A stretch of 64,000 bases of DNA, from NCBI GenBank assembly GCA_016926955.1, contig JAFGNN010000074.1:1-64000 (forward strand). The letters are read 5' to 3'. A program made the translations under genes and the position numbers. Each line of letters opens with the position of its first letter. The first letter of the stretch is position 1. This stretch comes from Spirochaetales bacterium. Its GTDB lineage: Bacteria > Spirochaetota > Spirochaetia > Treponematales > UBA12059. Positions 16,295 through 24,580 of the stretch are shown here, in pieces. The notes below the pieces were generated by a model. That model saw nothing but the letters and a program-made list of their open reading frames with translations. It was not told where the DNA came from and ran no database searches.

Positions 16295-18522
16295 ACGAGA
16301 TCATGGTGCTCGGCACGGCTTACGAATTCCCGCGAATCAAGGACGAGCGCTTCGAGCGCCTGCAGGACGAGATCCGCGAAGCCCGCGAGCGCATCGCGGC
16401 GGAGGGGAAAGCCCGCGGCCTCTTCGCCCTCGCGCGGAAGCCCGCCCTGCCGCCCGAGGAGCAGCTCGCGCTCATGGAAAGCCTCGTGGCGAATTACGAC
16501 GAGCTGATCAGTCTGCTCCGGTCCCGCATCGACCAGTGCCGCGAGGTGTTCGGCCGCGTCGGCGAGGGCGTGCAGGCCGAATTCGCGAGGCGGCTCGCCG
16601 AACTCGAGAAGGCCGAAGAACGGAGGCTCGCGCTCGCGGCCAGGGTAGCGGGGCTCGGAAGGGCCGAGGCGGACGCGGCAATGGACGAAGGGCGCGAGCG
16701 CGTGCGCGCCTTGGCCATGGATCTGACGCGCGCCAGCGTCCTCATCGTCCGCAAGCTCCGCCACGCCCTCGACGCGCTCGAGACGCTCGCGAGCGACGAC
16801 GACAAACAGCGACTCGTGCACGAGAAGCTCCGCGGCGACGTGGCCCTCTATCGCGAGGTGTACGAATTCAACCGCGACCTCTCGAAGCTCGAGCGCGAGA
16901 TCGCCGAGATGACGGCCCTCGCCCTCTCGTTTGACGGCATGCTCCGCGACAACCTGGGGCCGCTCGCCTTCCTGGTCGACGAGATCGGCTCAGTCGACGC
17001 CCGCCTCGGCGAGAGCCTCGCGGAGATCGAGCGCCTCTCGGCAGAACTGCAGCAAGGCCGGTCCTCGGGCCTCGGCCGCGATCTACTGTCCGACGCCCTT
17101 CTTTCGCGCCTCGTTTCGGCGCGGGTCCGGGGCGACGCGGTGCAGGAAATCGTGGCGGCGCTGGCGGACCCGAAGCGGGACCGCGTCGACGTCGAGTTCG
17201 AGGTGGAGGTAGCGGGAACGGGAACGGGAACGGGGCCCCAGCTCGACTTCGCGGCCCTGGCGGCCAACATGAGCGCCCTCGTGCGCGAAGGGCTCGAATC
17301 GCTCGGCCGCGCCGGCCGAGAGACCTCGCCGGCTGCGCCAGCCCGCTCCGAGCCGCCACCCGCCGCGGTCGACGCGGTGGAGGAAGCCGACCTGGCAGTG
17401 CCGCGAAGGGATCGCGCCGCGGCCGGCTCTTCCGCGAGCCGGGTAGAACCGTCGATGCCTGAAGCGGCAACGGAGGTGGCGGACCCGGAGGAGGGGGCGT
17501 CGGGCGGGGAAGCGTCGGGCGTTCCTGACGAGGCAGGCCCGGCTCGGGCCGCGGCGGAGCCGGCCGCGCCAAAGTCCTCGGATTCCGAAGAGAAGAGCGG
17601 CGAAGCGCCTTCTGGCGAAACGGCCGGTGATGCGTCCGGGAACGGATCCGAGCGATCCGTTCCCGCCGTGCCGGCCTGGGTTCCGGCTCCGCCGCGCGCC
17701 GAAAGCACCGCGGGACCGCGCGTACGTCCGGCCTACTCGGCGGCCATCAGCCGTACGAGGCCCACCCTCGTCCTCTTCCTGCTCGACCGCTCCGGCTCGA
17801 TGGACAACGCTTACTCGGGCGGGCGGACGCGCGCCGAATATCTCGCGCGCGTCGTGGACGCGACCATCGCCGAGCTGTCCGTGCGCTGCAACAAGCCGGA
17901 CGGTGTCCGCGACTATTTCCACCTTGCCGCCCTCGGCTACGGCGACGACCGCGTGGCGCCGGCGTTCGGGGGCGTGCTCACGGGCGCGGACTGGATCCCT
18001 ATATCGCGGGTGGCGGCGAACCCGTACGCCATCGAACGCGACTCGGGCTCGGGGCCCCGCCCGCGCTGGATCGAGGCGCGCGCCTCGGGCGGCACGCCAA
18101 TGCGCGAAGCCTTCGAGCACGCCTGCCGCCTCGTGGCCGCCTGGTGCGACGCTCACCCCGACTCGTACCCGCCCACCGTCATCAACGTGACCGACGGCGA
18201 GCCCACCGACGGCAGTCCCGAGAACGCCGCTTCGATCCTGAGGCGCATCCACACCGACGACGGCGAGTCCCTGCTTTTCAACCTGCACGTGGCGGGCGAG
18301 GGCCGGCGCGAGACGATCTTCCCCGCTGAGGAGCGCGACGTCGAGCCTAGCGGGCGCCAGCTCTTCCGCATGTCGAGCGAATTTCCGCCGCACCTCCGCG
18401 ATGGCGCCGCGGCTTCGGGCTTCGTCCTCGGCGAAGGCGCGCGTTTTTTCGCCTACGGCGCCGGCGCCGAGCTCGCAACCCGCTTCCTCGATCTCGGCAC
18501 CCGGCCCGGGCGGATGGCGTGA
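16291..18522 (+). CDS. VWA-domain protein with long coiled-coil N-terminus (TerY-like)
   Basis: The first ~320 of 743 residues are helical and highly charged (coiled coil). About 340-490 is Pro/Ala/Glu-rich and disordered, and a von Willebrand A domain occupies about 490-740. The metal-ion-dependent adhesion site is intact: DRSGS (LFLLDRSGSMDN), a Thr in GGTPM, and Asp in NVTDGEPTDG. VWA proteins of the TerY type serve as phosphorylated scaffolds for a kinase and a PP2C phosphatase, which are the next two genes. The ATG overlaps the preceding stop and GGAG lies nine bases upstream. A CGGGAA tandem at 17213-17235 encodes a GTGTGTG linker. TerY proper is shorter, so this is a TerY-like variant. 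Confidence 0.8.
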   Translation: MNEIMVLGTAYEFPRIKDERFERLQDEIREARERIAAEGKARGLFALARKPALPPEEQLALMESLVANYDELISLLRSRIDQCREVFGRVGEGVQAEFARRLAELEKAEERRLALAARVAGLGRAEADAAMDEGRERVRALAMDLTRASVLIVRKLRHALDALETLASDDDKQRLVHEKLRGDVALYREVYEFNRDLSKLEREIAEMTALALSFDGMLRDNLGPLAFLVDEIGSVDARLGESLAEIERLSAELQQGRSSGLGRDLLSDALLSRLVSARVRGDAVQEIVAALADPKRDRVDVEFEVEVAGTGTGTGPQLDFAALAANMSALVREGLESLGRAGRETSPAAPARSEPPPAAVDAVEEADLAVPRRDRAAAGSSASRVEPSMPEAATEVADPEEGASGGEASGVPDEAGPARAAAEPAAPKSSDSEEKSGEAPSGETAGDASGNGSERSVPAVPAWVPAPPRAESTAGPRVRPAYSAAISRTRPTLVLFLLDRSGSMDNAYSGGRTRAEYLARVVDATIAELSVRCNKPDGVRDYFHLAALGYGDDRVAPAFGGVLTGADWIPISRVAANPYAIERDSGSGPRPRWIEARASGGTPMREAFEHACRLVAAWCDAHPDSYPPTVINVTDGEPTDGSPENAASILRRIHTDDGESLLFNLHVAGEGRRETIFPAEERDVEPSGRQLFRMSSEFPPHLRDGAAASGFVLGEGARFFAYGAGAELATRFLDLGTRPGRMA
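17213..17235 (+). repeat. CGGGAA hexanucleotide tandem inside the VWA gene
   Basis: Three CGGGAA units plus a partial unit encode alternating Gly-Thr in the linker before the disordered region. Length changes would stay in frame. Confidence 0.6.
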
Positions 18523-19310
18523 GCGCTCACGCGCCCGGGCCCGTGCGCGAGGCGCTGCCCTGCCGTCGCGGGCGTTTCCTGGCGCGGCGTTTCGGGCTCG
18601 CCTCGGTGCTCTCCTTGCCGTTCCACGGCGATTCGGGCGAGGACCGCTGGGCGGCCGCCGATAGCGCCTGGGCACTTTGCGACGGCGCCAGCGAGGGCTA
18701 CGACGGCGCAGGCTGGGCCGCGGCGCTCGCCCGCGCCCTCGTGCTTCACGCCGATCCGAGCGCCGCCGCGCGCGCGGCGCGACGTCAGTATCGCGCGGGG
18801 TTTGGGGTTTATGCCGTTCAGCCTAACCCCGAGACCGGCGCGGCGCCGTACCCCACTTCAGGCTGGCTCGCCGAGGCCTCAGCCGCGCGCGGCTCCTTTT
18901 CCACCGCCCTTGCCGTCCGCGCCTCGCGCTCGGGCGGCTTCGTGCGCGCGTACGCGCGCGGCGACACCGCGCTTTTCGTCCGCGACGGTCTCGAGACGCT
19001 CGCCGCCTTTCCCCTGGAGCGCGCGGACGATTTCGGCCTCGCGCCGGACCTGGTCTCCGCGGGCGGCGACGGGACGGAGGATTTCCTCGTCGCCACCATC
19101 CCGGTCGGAGGCACGCGTCGTCCCGTACTCTGCCTCGCGACCGACGCGCTCGCCGCGCGCATCCTCCGCGCGGCCGCGGGCGAGCGAAGGGAGCTGTGGG
19201 ACTTCCTTGACCGCGCGGACGCAGCGCAGCTCGACGCCTGGGCGCGGGCTGAAATCGCCGCGGGAACCTTGCGCGAGGACGACCTGACCCTGCTCGCGGT
19301 GCGCCCGTGA
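18519..19310 (+). CDS. PP2C-like serine/threonine protein phosphatase
   Basis: This 263-residue protein has PP2C-fold landmarks. GEDRW and WALCDGASEGYDG near residues 35-65 correspond to the metal-binding ED and DG(A/M)GG motifs. GSFSTALAVR near 127 and a C-terminal LATDAL...REDDLTLLAV supply the late Asp residues. It should dephosphorylate the kinase or VWA partner encoded on either side. It starts at a GTG that overlaps the VWA stop (GTGA) and its own stop overlaps the kinase start in the same way, so the three are translated in tight coupling. Conservation is enough to call the family but the motifs are divergent, and activity is not assured. Confidence 0.75.
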   Translation: MSAHAPGPVREALPCRRGRFLARRFGLASVLSLPFHGDSGEDRWAAADSAWALCDGASEGYDGAGWAAALARALVLHADPSAAARAARRQYRAGFGVYAVQPNPETGAAPYPTSGWLAEASAARGSFSTALAVRASRSGGFVRAYARGDTALFVRDGLETLAAFPLERADDFGLAPDLVSAGGDGTEDFLVATIPVGGTRRPVLCLATDALAARILRAAAGERRELWDFLDRADAAQLDAWARAEIAAGTLREDDLTLLAVRP

Positions 19311-21277
19311 ACGGCGCCTGGCCGAGCCTCGCCGAATACAACGCCGCCCTGCTTTCGGGCGGCGCCGCGATCCTCGACGGCGCGCTCGCGGGCGCCAGCC
19401 CCGCCCTGAACGGCTGGGGCCAGCCCTCGCCGATCTCGGGCGGCTTCGCCTTCACCTACCGCATGAGCCGCCCCGGCGCCGCGACAAAAGCCCTGCGTCT
19501 CTTTCATTCGGGCGCCTCCGAACGGCGCGACGCCATGGCCGCCGCCTACCGGGCCGTGGCCTCGGCCCGCCGCGAGGGTCCTCTCGCCCGCTTCCTCGTC
19601 GGCGCGCGCTGGGTGGAGCGCTGCGTGCGCGCCGGCGGCGTCGAGGCGCCCGGCGTCGTCATGGACTGGGTGGACGCCCCCACGCTCGGCGCCTGGCTCG
19701 AGAAGGCCCACGCCGACCCCGACGCCCTCGAGGCGCTCCGGGGCGAGCTCTCCGCCCTCCAGGACGCCCTCGAAGGCGAGGCCCTCGTCCATGGCGACGT
19801 CCAGACCGGCAACCTCGCCGTCGCGCGCGGCACTTCCCTCGTCCTCCTCGATTACGACGCCTTCCGCGCCGAGGACGAACGCGACCGCGCCCACGAAAAC
19901 GGCCACGTCCACTTCCGGCACCCCGATTCCGACCCGCTCGAGCCGGGGCCCGTCGACCGCTTCCCCCTGCTCGCCCTCGACTTGGGCCTCGCTTCCCTCG
20001 CCGCCGACCCGACCCTCTTCGCGCGCTGCGAAGGCGAGAACGTCTACTGGCGCAACGACGACTACGCCGACCCCGACTCGAGCCCAGCCTTCGCCGCCGT
20101 CTCGAAGATACCCGCGCTCGCTCGCGCCGCCTCCCTCTTCGCCGAGGTATGCAAGGGTCCGGCCGACTCGGTGCCCTCCCTCGCCGAGTTCCGCGCCGCG
20201 GCGGGCCTCTCCGACCCGGGACCCGCTCGCGCATCCGAAAAAGACAGGGCGGGGGGGGAGAAGGGCAACTCGGCCGCCTCCGCGGCTCCGTCGGCCGCGG
20301 TTTCCGTCGGCACCGGGTTGGACGGCTTCGCCTCCCCGCCGCAGTCACGCGGGGCGGGCATGGACGCGGGAGCGGCGCCCGGTCGCCCGCGGAAGCCGCG
20401 CGTGCGTCCCGATCGCGGCGGCAAGCGCGGCTACGTCGGCCAGTATCCCGTCCTCGATCCCCGGGGGCTCTCCGCCGTCGAGGACGCGACGGGCAGCAAG
20501 GTGGAGCTGGTCGGCCGCGTCGTTTCGGTCAAGGAGGGGCGCACCAAGTACGGCAAGCCCTACGCCTTCGTCAACTTCTCCGACTGGCGCGGTGACGGGA
20601 TAAAGCTGATCTACTGGTCCGAGGGCCTGGAGGCCGTCGGGGCCTCGGCGCCCGACGCCTCGTGGATGGGCCGCTGGCTCAGCGCCACGGGCCTCGTCGA
20701 CGAGCCCTACGAGAACCTGCGCTTCGGCACCACCCAGTACTCGATCACCATCCTCTCCGGCTCGCAGGTGCGCCTCCTCGACGAGGCCGAAGCGAGCCGT
20801 CGCCTCGCGTCCGGCGCGTCCGGCGCGTCCGCGGCCGACGAGGGCGAAGCGGGACAGACCCCGTCCGCGGGCGCGGCGGGGGCCGCGGAGGCGTGGACCG
20901 CTACCCGGGGCTCCAACGCCGCCTTCGTGGCCGACCGCTTCGGCAAGGTGTATGACGCGGTAAGCCGTCCCGGAGGACGAGGCCCCGGACCGGACTCCGG
21001 TCCGTCCCCGTCGTCCCCTCCGCCCCGGGCCGGCGCTTCCGGCTCCGCCGCTCGGCCGAGCAACGCGGAGCTGCTGGCGGAGCTCGCGGACGGGCCAAAG
21101 GCTGCCGGACCCGCGCCTGCCCGCACTCCGCGTCCATCGGTTCCGGCCGGCCCGGGCCCCGGCGCGCGGCCCGCGTCCCCCGCGCCGGCTCCCGCGCGCG
21201 AAGGGCTGCCCGCGGGCTGCATCTGGGCCATGGTGATCGCGATCGCGCTTTTCATCTTCTGGGCGATGGGGCGATAG
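19307..21277 (+). CDS. Protein kinase-like protein with OB-fold-like domain and C-terminal membrane anchor
   Basis: The first ~250 of 656 residues carry a divergent protein-kinase fold: a Lys in KALRLF near 65, a catalytic-loop equivalent VHGDVQTGN near 163, and LLDYDAF near 180 in place of DFG. A disordered region follows, then an OB-fold-like domain at about 388-470 ([13 protein letters not shown]...YAFVNFSDW) and a Pro/Ala-rich linker. The protein ends in a transmembrane helix at about 636-655. In TerY-P triads the kinase is usually fused to a zinc ribbon; the OB-like module may take that place. The GTG start overlaps the phosphatase stop. The tail anchor would keep the kinase at the membrane beside the transglutaminase-like protein. 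Confidence 0.75.
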   Translation: MNGAWPSLAEYNAALLSGGAAILDGALAGASPALNGWGQPSPISGGFAFTYRMSRPGAATKALRLFHSGASERRDAMAAAYRAVASARREGPLARFLVGARWVERCVRAGGVEAPGVVMDWVDAPTLGAWLEKAHADPDALEALRGELSALQDALEGEALVHGDVQTGNLAVARGTSLVLLDYDAFRAEDERDRAHENGHVHFRHPDSDPLEPGPVDRFPLLALDLGLASLAADPTLFARCEGENVYWRNDDYADPDSSPAFAAVSKIPALARAASLFAEVCKGPADSVPSLAEFRAAAGLSDPGPARASEKDRAGGEKGNSAASAAPSAAVSVGTGLDGFASPPQSRGAGMDAGAAPGRPRKPRVRPDRGGKRGYVGQYPVLDPRGLSAVEDATGSKVELVGRVVSVKEGRTKYGKPYAFVNFSDWRGDGIKLIYWSEGLEAVGASAPDASWMGRWLSATGLVDEPYENLRFGTTQYSITILSGSQVRLLDEAEASRRLASGASGASAADEGEAGQTPSAGAAGAAEAWTATRGSNAAFVADRFGKVYDAVSRPGGRGPGPDSGPSPSSPPPRAGASGSAARPSNAELLAELADGPKAAGPAPARTPRPSVPAGPGPGARPASPAPAPAREGLPAGCIWAMVIAIALFIFWAMGR

Positions 21278-21417
21278 GTCCGCTCTCAAGCGATGCAGGG
21301 TCCGTGCGGGGCCAACCCAAGCTTCCGGATAAAGCTCCGGATCCTGGAATTCGTATCCTCTTGCCTTGTGTTACGACCTGCGCGGGCCTAGCCTTTGCAG
21401 TCCAGGAGGAAACCCCC

Positions 21418-23343
21418 ATGAAAAGACTTTCGACCTTGGTCGGTCTCGTCAACATTCTCGCCTTCATCGCGGTTCTCGGGGTCTTCACCTTGGTCGTCAC
21501 CACCCGGACACTGTCCCTGGTTCGTGAGGATACGAACGCGCTCCTCGCCGAATGGACAGAGACTTGGGGAGCCCGCATTGACGGCGCGTTCGACAGGCAG
21601 TTCGCCTACGTAAAGTTCTTCAAGGCCTATATCGAGAGCACCCTGGACACGGCAACCCTATCCGACGGCGAGACTACCCTCGAGTACTTCGAAAAGCTCA
21701 AGGAGGTCGGATCCGGGGTCGTGATACAGGAGAAGCTGGTGGACCTCTACGTCTGGTTCGCACCGGAGTTTACCGACGACATTCAGCATCTATCCATCTA
21801 TAACATGAAGCTCGACGGGGCGCTTACCTACAGCACCTCAACCCGGTACGCCCGCTCGGACATGACGGGATCCGGCTGGTCGTGGTTCACCGACGCCGAG
21901 CGGAACGGCTGGACGATCACCGCACCCTACGATTGGGAGGGATTCTCCGACCGGCTTGTCTCGATCGTGATGGAGCTCAAGATCGGCGGCCGTTTCGTCG
22001 GTGTGATAGGCACCGACATGTTCGTGGGGGAATTCCAGAAGGGGCTCGATGCCCAGAAGATCCTTCAGACCGGGTACTACGCGGTGCTGGACCAGTCAGG
22101 CGATTTCCTGTTCCATCCGACTCTTGCGGGTGAGCCGGCCAGCGCCGCCTTCGGCCCTGAGGGCGAGGAGCTCGTCGCGCGGATTGCGGCCACTGGTCGA
22201 GAGTCAGGCGTCGTAGAGCTCGGCTCCGGCTCCGGCGTCCGCTCGGTCGGGTATCGCGCCCTGATGCCCGGATGGTGGCTGCTGGCCATCCCGACCATGC
22301 CGGAAATCTATGCTCCCCTCTATTCGCTCGTGGCGACGATGGCCGGCATGGCAGCAGTCGCGATCGCCATCTTCGCCTTCATCGCGATCCTGGTCGGCCG
22401 CTCCATCGCCAGGCCGGTATCCGAGGTCTCGCGGATACAGGCGGCGCTTGCGAAGGGCGACTTCACCGTCGTCATACCGAACAGGCTGGGACGACGCGCC
22501 GACGAACTGGGGCAGCTTGCGCGCTCGGTGGACCGGATGGTCAGCACCATCTCAGGAGTGGTCCGGGGCGTCAAGGGCGCTTCGGAGGTAGTCCTGAGCG
22601 GGGCGGGTGAAATCACCGACTCGGCGTCCGCCTTGAGCCAAGGCGCCACAGAACAAGCCGCTTCCATGGAGGAAGTCTCGAGTTCGATGGAGCAGATGGC
22701 CGCGAACATCCGGCAGAACTCCGAAGGGTCCTCCAAGACCTACGAGGTTGCCGCGAAGACCGCGGCCGAGGCCCGGAGCGGAGGAGAGGGGGTCGAAACC
22801 ACCGTTTCAGCCATCCGGATCATCGCCGAGAAGATCTCGATCATCGACGAGATCGCGCGGCAGACGAACCTCCTCGCGCTCAATGCCGCCATCGAGGCAG
22901 CCCGGGCCGGCGAAACGGGCAAGGGTTTCGCGGTCGTCGCGGCGGAGGTCAGGAAACTGGCGGAACGGAGCCAATCCGCCGCCGCGGAAATCTCGGGGCT
23001 GTCGGCGGAAACTGTGGGTACCGCGGAGAAGACGCTCGCCATCATCAGGTCCATCGTTCCGTCGATTGAACGCACCGCCGAAATGCTGCAGGAAATCTCG
23101 TCCGCGAGCAGCGAGCAGACGATCGGCGCGGAGCAGATCAACAAGGCCCTCGAGCAGCTCGACCTGGTCGTTCAACGGAACGCGGCGGCATCCGAGCAAC
23201 TTTCCGCGACCGCCGCCACGCTCGAGGAACGTGCGCGGGAACTCGGCGACGAGGTCGCGTTTTTCGGGATACAGGACGTCCGGGATGGTCTCGACGGCCA
23301 TGAGCCGGTCACGGCGCTGCTTGCCGAGGACGCATCGAGCTGA
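21418..23343 (+). CDS. Methyl-accepting chemotaxis protein with dCache sensor
   Basis: This 641-residue chemoreceptor has TM1 at about 8-30, a periplasmic double-Cache ligand domain (about 35-290; [17 protein letters not shown] and VIGTDMF blocks), TM2 at about 300-325, HAMP to about 385 and a cytoplasmic signalling domain. The CheA/CheW-binding hairpin is intact near 475-520 ([38 protein letters not shown]). No C-terminal CheR-tethering pentapeptide is present. AGGAGG lies eight bases before the chosen ATG. The ligand cannot be deduced, although dCache_1 sensors often bind amino acids. It stands alone, not in a che operon. Confidence 0.92.
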   Translation: MKRLSTLVGLVNILAFIAVLGVFTLVVTTRTLSLVREDTNALLAEWTETWGARIDGAFDRQFAYVKFFKAYIESTLDTATLSDGETTLEYFEKLKEVGSGVVIQEKLVDLYVWFAPEFTDDIQHLSIYNMKLDGALTYSTSTRYARSDMTGSGWSWFTDAERNGWTITAPYDWEGFSDRLVSIVMELKIGGRFVGVIGTDMFVGEFQKGLDAQKILQTGYYAVLDQSGDFLFHPTLAGEPASAAFGPEGEELVARIAATGRESGVVELGSGSGVRSVGYRALMPGWWLLAIPTMPEIYAPLYSLVATMAGMAAVAIAIFAFIAILVGRSIARPVSEVSRIQAALAKGDFTVVIPNRLGRRADELGQLARSVDRMVSTISGVVRGVKGASEVVLSGAGEITDSASALSQGATEQAASMEEVSSSMEQMAANIRQNSEGSSKTYEVAAKTAAEARSGGEGVETTVSAIRIIAEKISIIDEIARQTNLLALNAAIEAARAGETGKGFAVVAAEVRKLAERSQSAAAEISGLSAETVGTAEKTLAIIRSIVPSIERTAEMLQEISSASSEQTIGAEQINKALEQLDLVVQRNAAASEQLSATAATLEERARELGDEVAFFGIQDVRDGLDGHEPVTALLAEDASS

Positions 23344-23728
23344 AACGATTGCGTGCGGCGACCTTCCGGATGGGTGCTTGCCCCGATTTCGGCAAGCGCC
23401 TTCCGCAAGGCAAGCGGCATCGTTTCCAGCTTTTCTGAGCGTCCGTCTCCTCGACCTCGAAAAAGCGCAGCTTGCCCTTCACGCCCGTAAACGGCTCGTC
23501 GAAAAGCACCGGGTTCCGGAGCACCCAGGCATAGCGCTCGTCCGTGCGCCACGGCGAGTCGTACTTCTCGACCACGCCGACGGTTTCCACCGAGCCTGCG
23601 ATAGCCGCGTTCAGGAAGGCGACGCGGCCGCGGAACTCCGTGGACCACGAGCGGCTCTCGACTTCCTCGAGGCCGGCGCAAACGAGATACGAAAGCGGAT
23701 TGCGGATGGAGAGGGCGGCGACGGTCAT
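23309..23728 (-). pseudogene. Decayed ASCH/PUA-like domain gene
   Basis: Starting at ATG 23728 (AAAGGA site upstream) the frame reads like an ASCH domain: ALSIRNPLSYLVCAGLEEVE, then RGRV, then PWRTDERYAWVLRNPVLFDEP and GKLRFFEVEE. ASCH domains bind RNA or modified nucleic acid. The segment normally lying between RGRV and the VGVVE strand is much shorter than in the family, which points to an internal deletion. After about 23440 the sensible protein continues in another frame (EKLETMPLALRKALAEIGAS), so a one-base indel is also present. The annotated frame overlaps the 3' end of the chemoreceptor by 35 bases. It is probably non-functional. Confidence 0.55.
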
Positions 23729-24004
23729 GGCTGACGTCCTTTCGCCATGGTTGCGCGGGAACCATTGTCGAGGTGCCGGAGCCCTCTCACCCTGACCCGG
23801 ATCGTGATTGCCGGAAACGCAGGGTGGCGGGCGACGCCGGATCGCTCCGGAGTTCGGCGCTGCCTCTGTACGATCCGGAATGGCCAACGCCCGTCAGTTC
23901 ATGGCGGGAGCGAAGCGCCCCGGGGCTGCCTCGGTCCGCGATGTCGAGAAACCGCGCTCAGGGCCGAGCGGAAAGGCCCATTCCGGAGTCGAGGGGACGG
24001 TCGC

Positions 24005-24390
24005 TCAGGCGCTTTTCCCGGCGCTTGTCGAAGCGAGCTCGGGCCATCGCTTCTTGAAGTACTGATAGTTGATGATCCATATGATCGGATTGAAGGTAAG
24101 TATCGTGAGCAAGACTGCGCCAGCCCGTCTCCGCAGGAACAGCAAGACCGCGGCCACTATGGCGAAGAGGAGCAGGTCGCTTGAACCCTGGTAGCGGGTC
24201 GAGGCGCCCGCGAGGTATTCGGATACTAGCGCCACGACGCTGCCCGCGGCCGCGGCCGACAGGAAATAGCCCCACCTGAATGGCAGGGTCTCGGAGTTTT
24301 TTCCGAAAGGCGCCGGTCGGCGTAAATGGCGATGAGGGCGGCTATCGGAATCGTGAGCGCGGCGACGATCGTGAAGACCGGTGTGTCCAT
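24005..24390 (-). pseudogene. Small membrane protein with a frameshift in a homopolymer
   Basis: The start at 24390 (GAAGG site four bases upstream) gives MDTPVFTIVAALTIPIAAL..., a first transmembrane helix, and then reads out of frame. From about 24302 the next frame gives PFRWGYFLSAAAAGSVVALV, two more hydrophobic segments and a basic tail (NYQYFKKRWPEL). The switch point is a run of six T at 24297-24302 (A6 on the coding strand), and adding one A would join the halves into a ~128-residue three-helix protein. The options are recent mutation, sequencing error or programmed slippage. I do not recognise the family. The residues on both sides of the junction look well conserved in character. 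Confidence 0.55.
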
Positions 24391-24502
24391 TTTTCCTTCT
24401 CCGATGAAATGATTTAGACTCGAGGCCGTCTGGCGGGAAAAGCCTCCGGTCTGCGGGCAAATTGAATCAGGGGACGATTGTTTATCAAGTGTTCCGTCCG
24501 CG

Positions 24503-24531
24503 TTGCCTGCCGGTCATTGCCGGCTTATACT
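24503..24531 (+). promoter_or_regulatory. Sigma-70 promoter with an inverted repeat in the spacer
   Basis: TTGCCT (24503-24508) and TATACT (24526-24531) are 17 bases apart. The spacer contains GCCGG-N6-CCGGC (24509-24524), a likely repressor site. It would drive the helicase gene starting 50 bases downstream. Confidence 0.55.
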
Positions 24532-24580
24532 CGGCCGATTGGATCGACACCATCAACGAATGCATCCGGAAGGAAACGCC

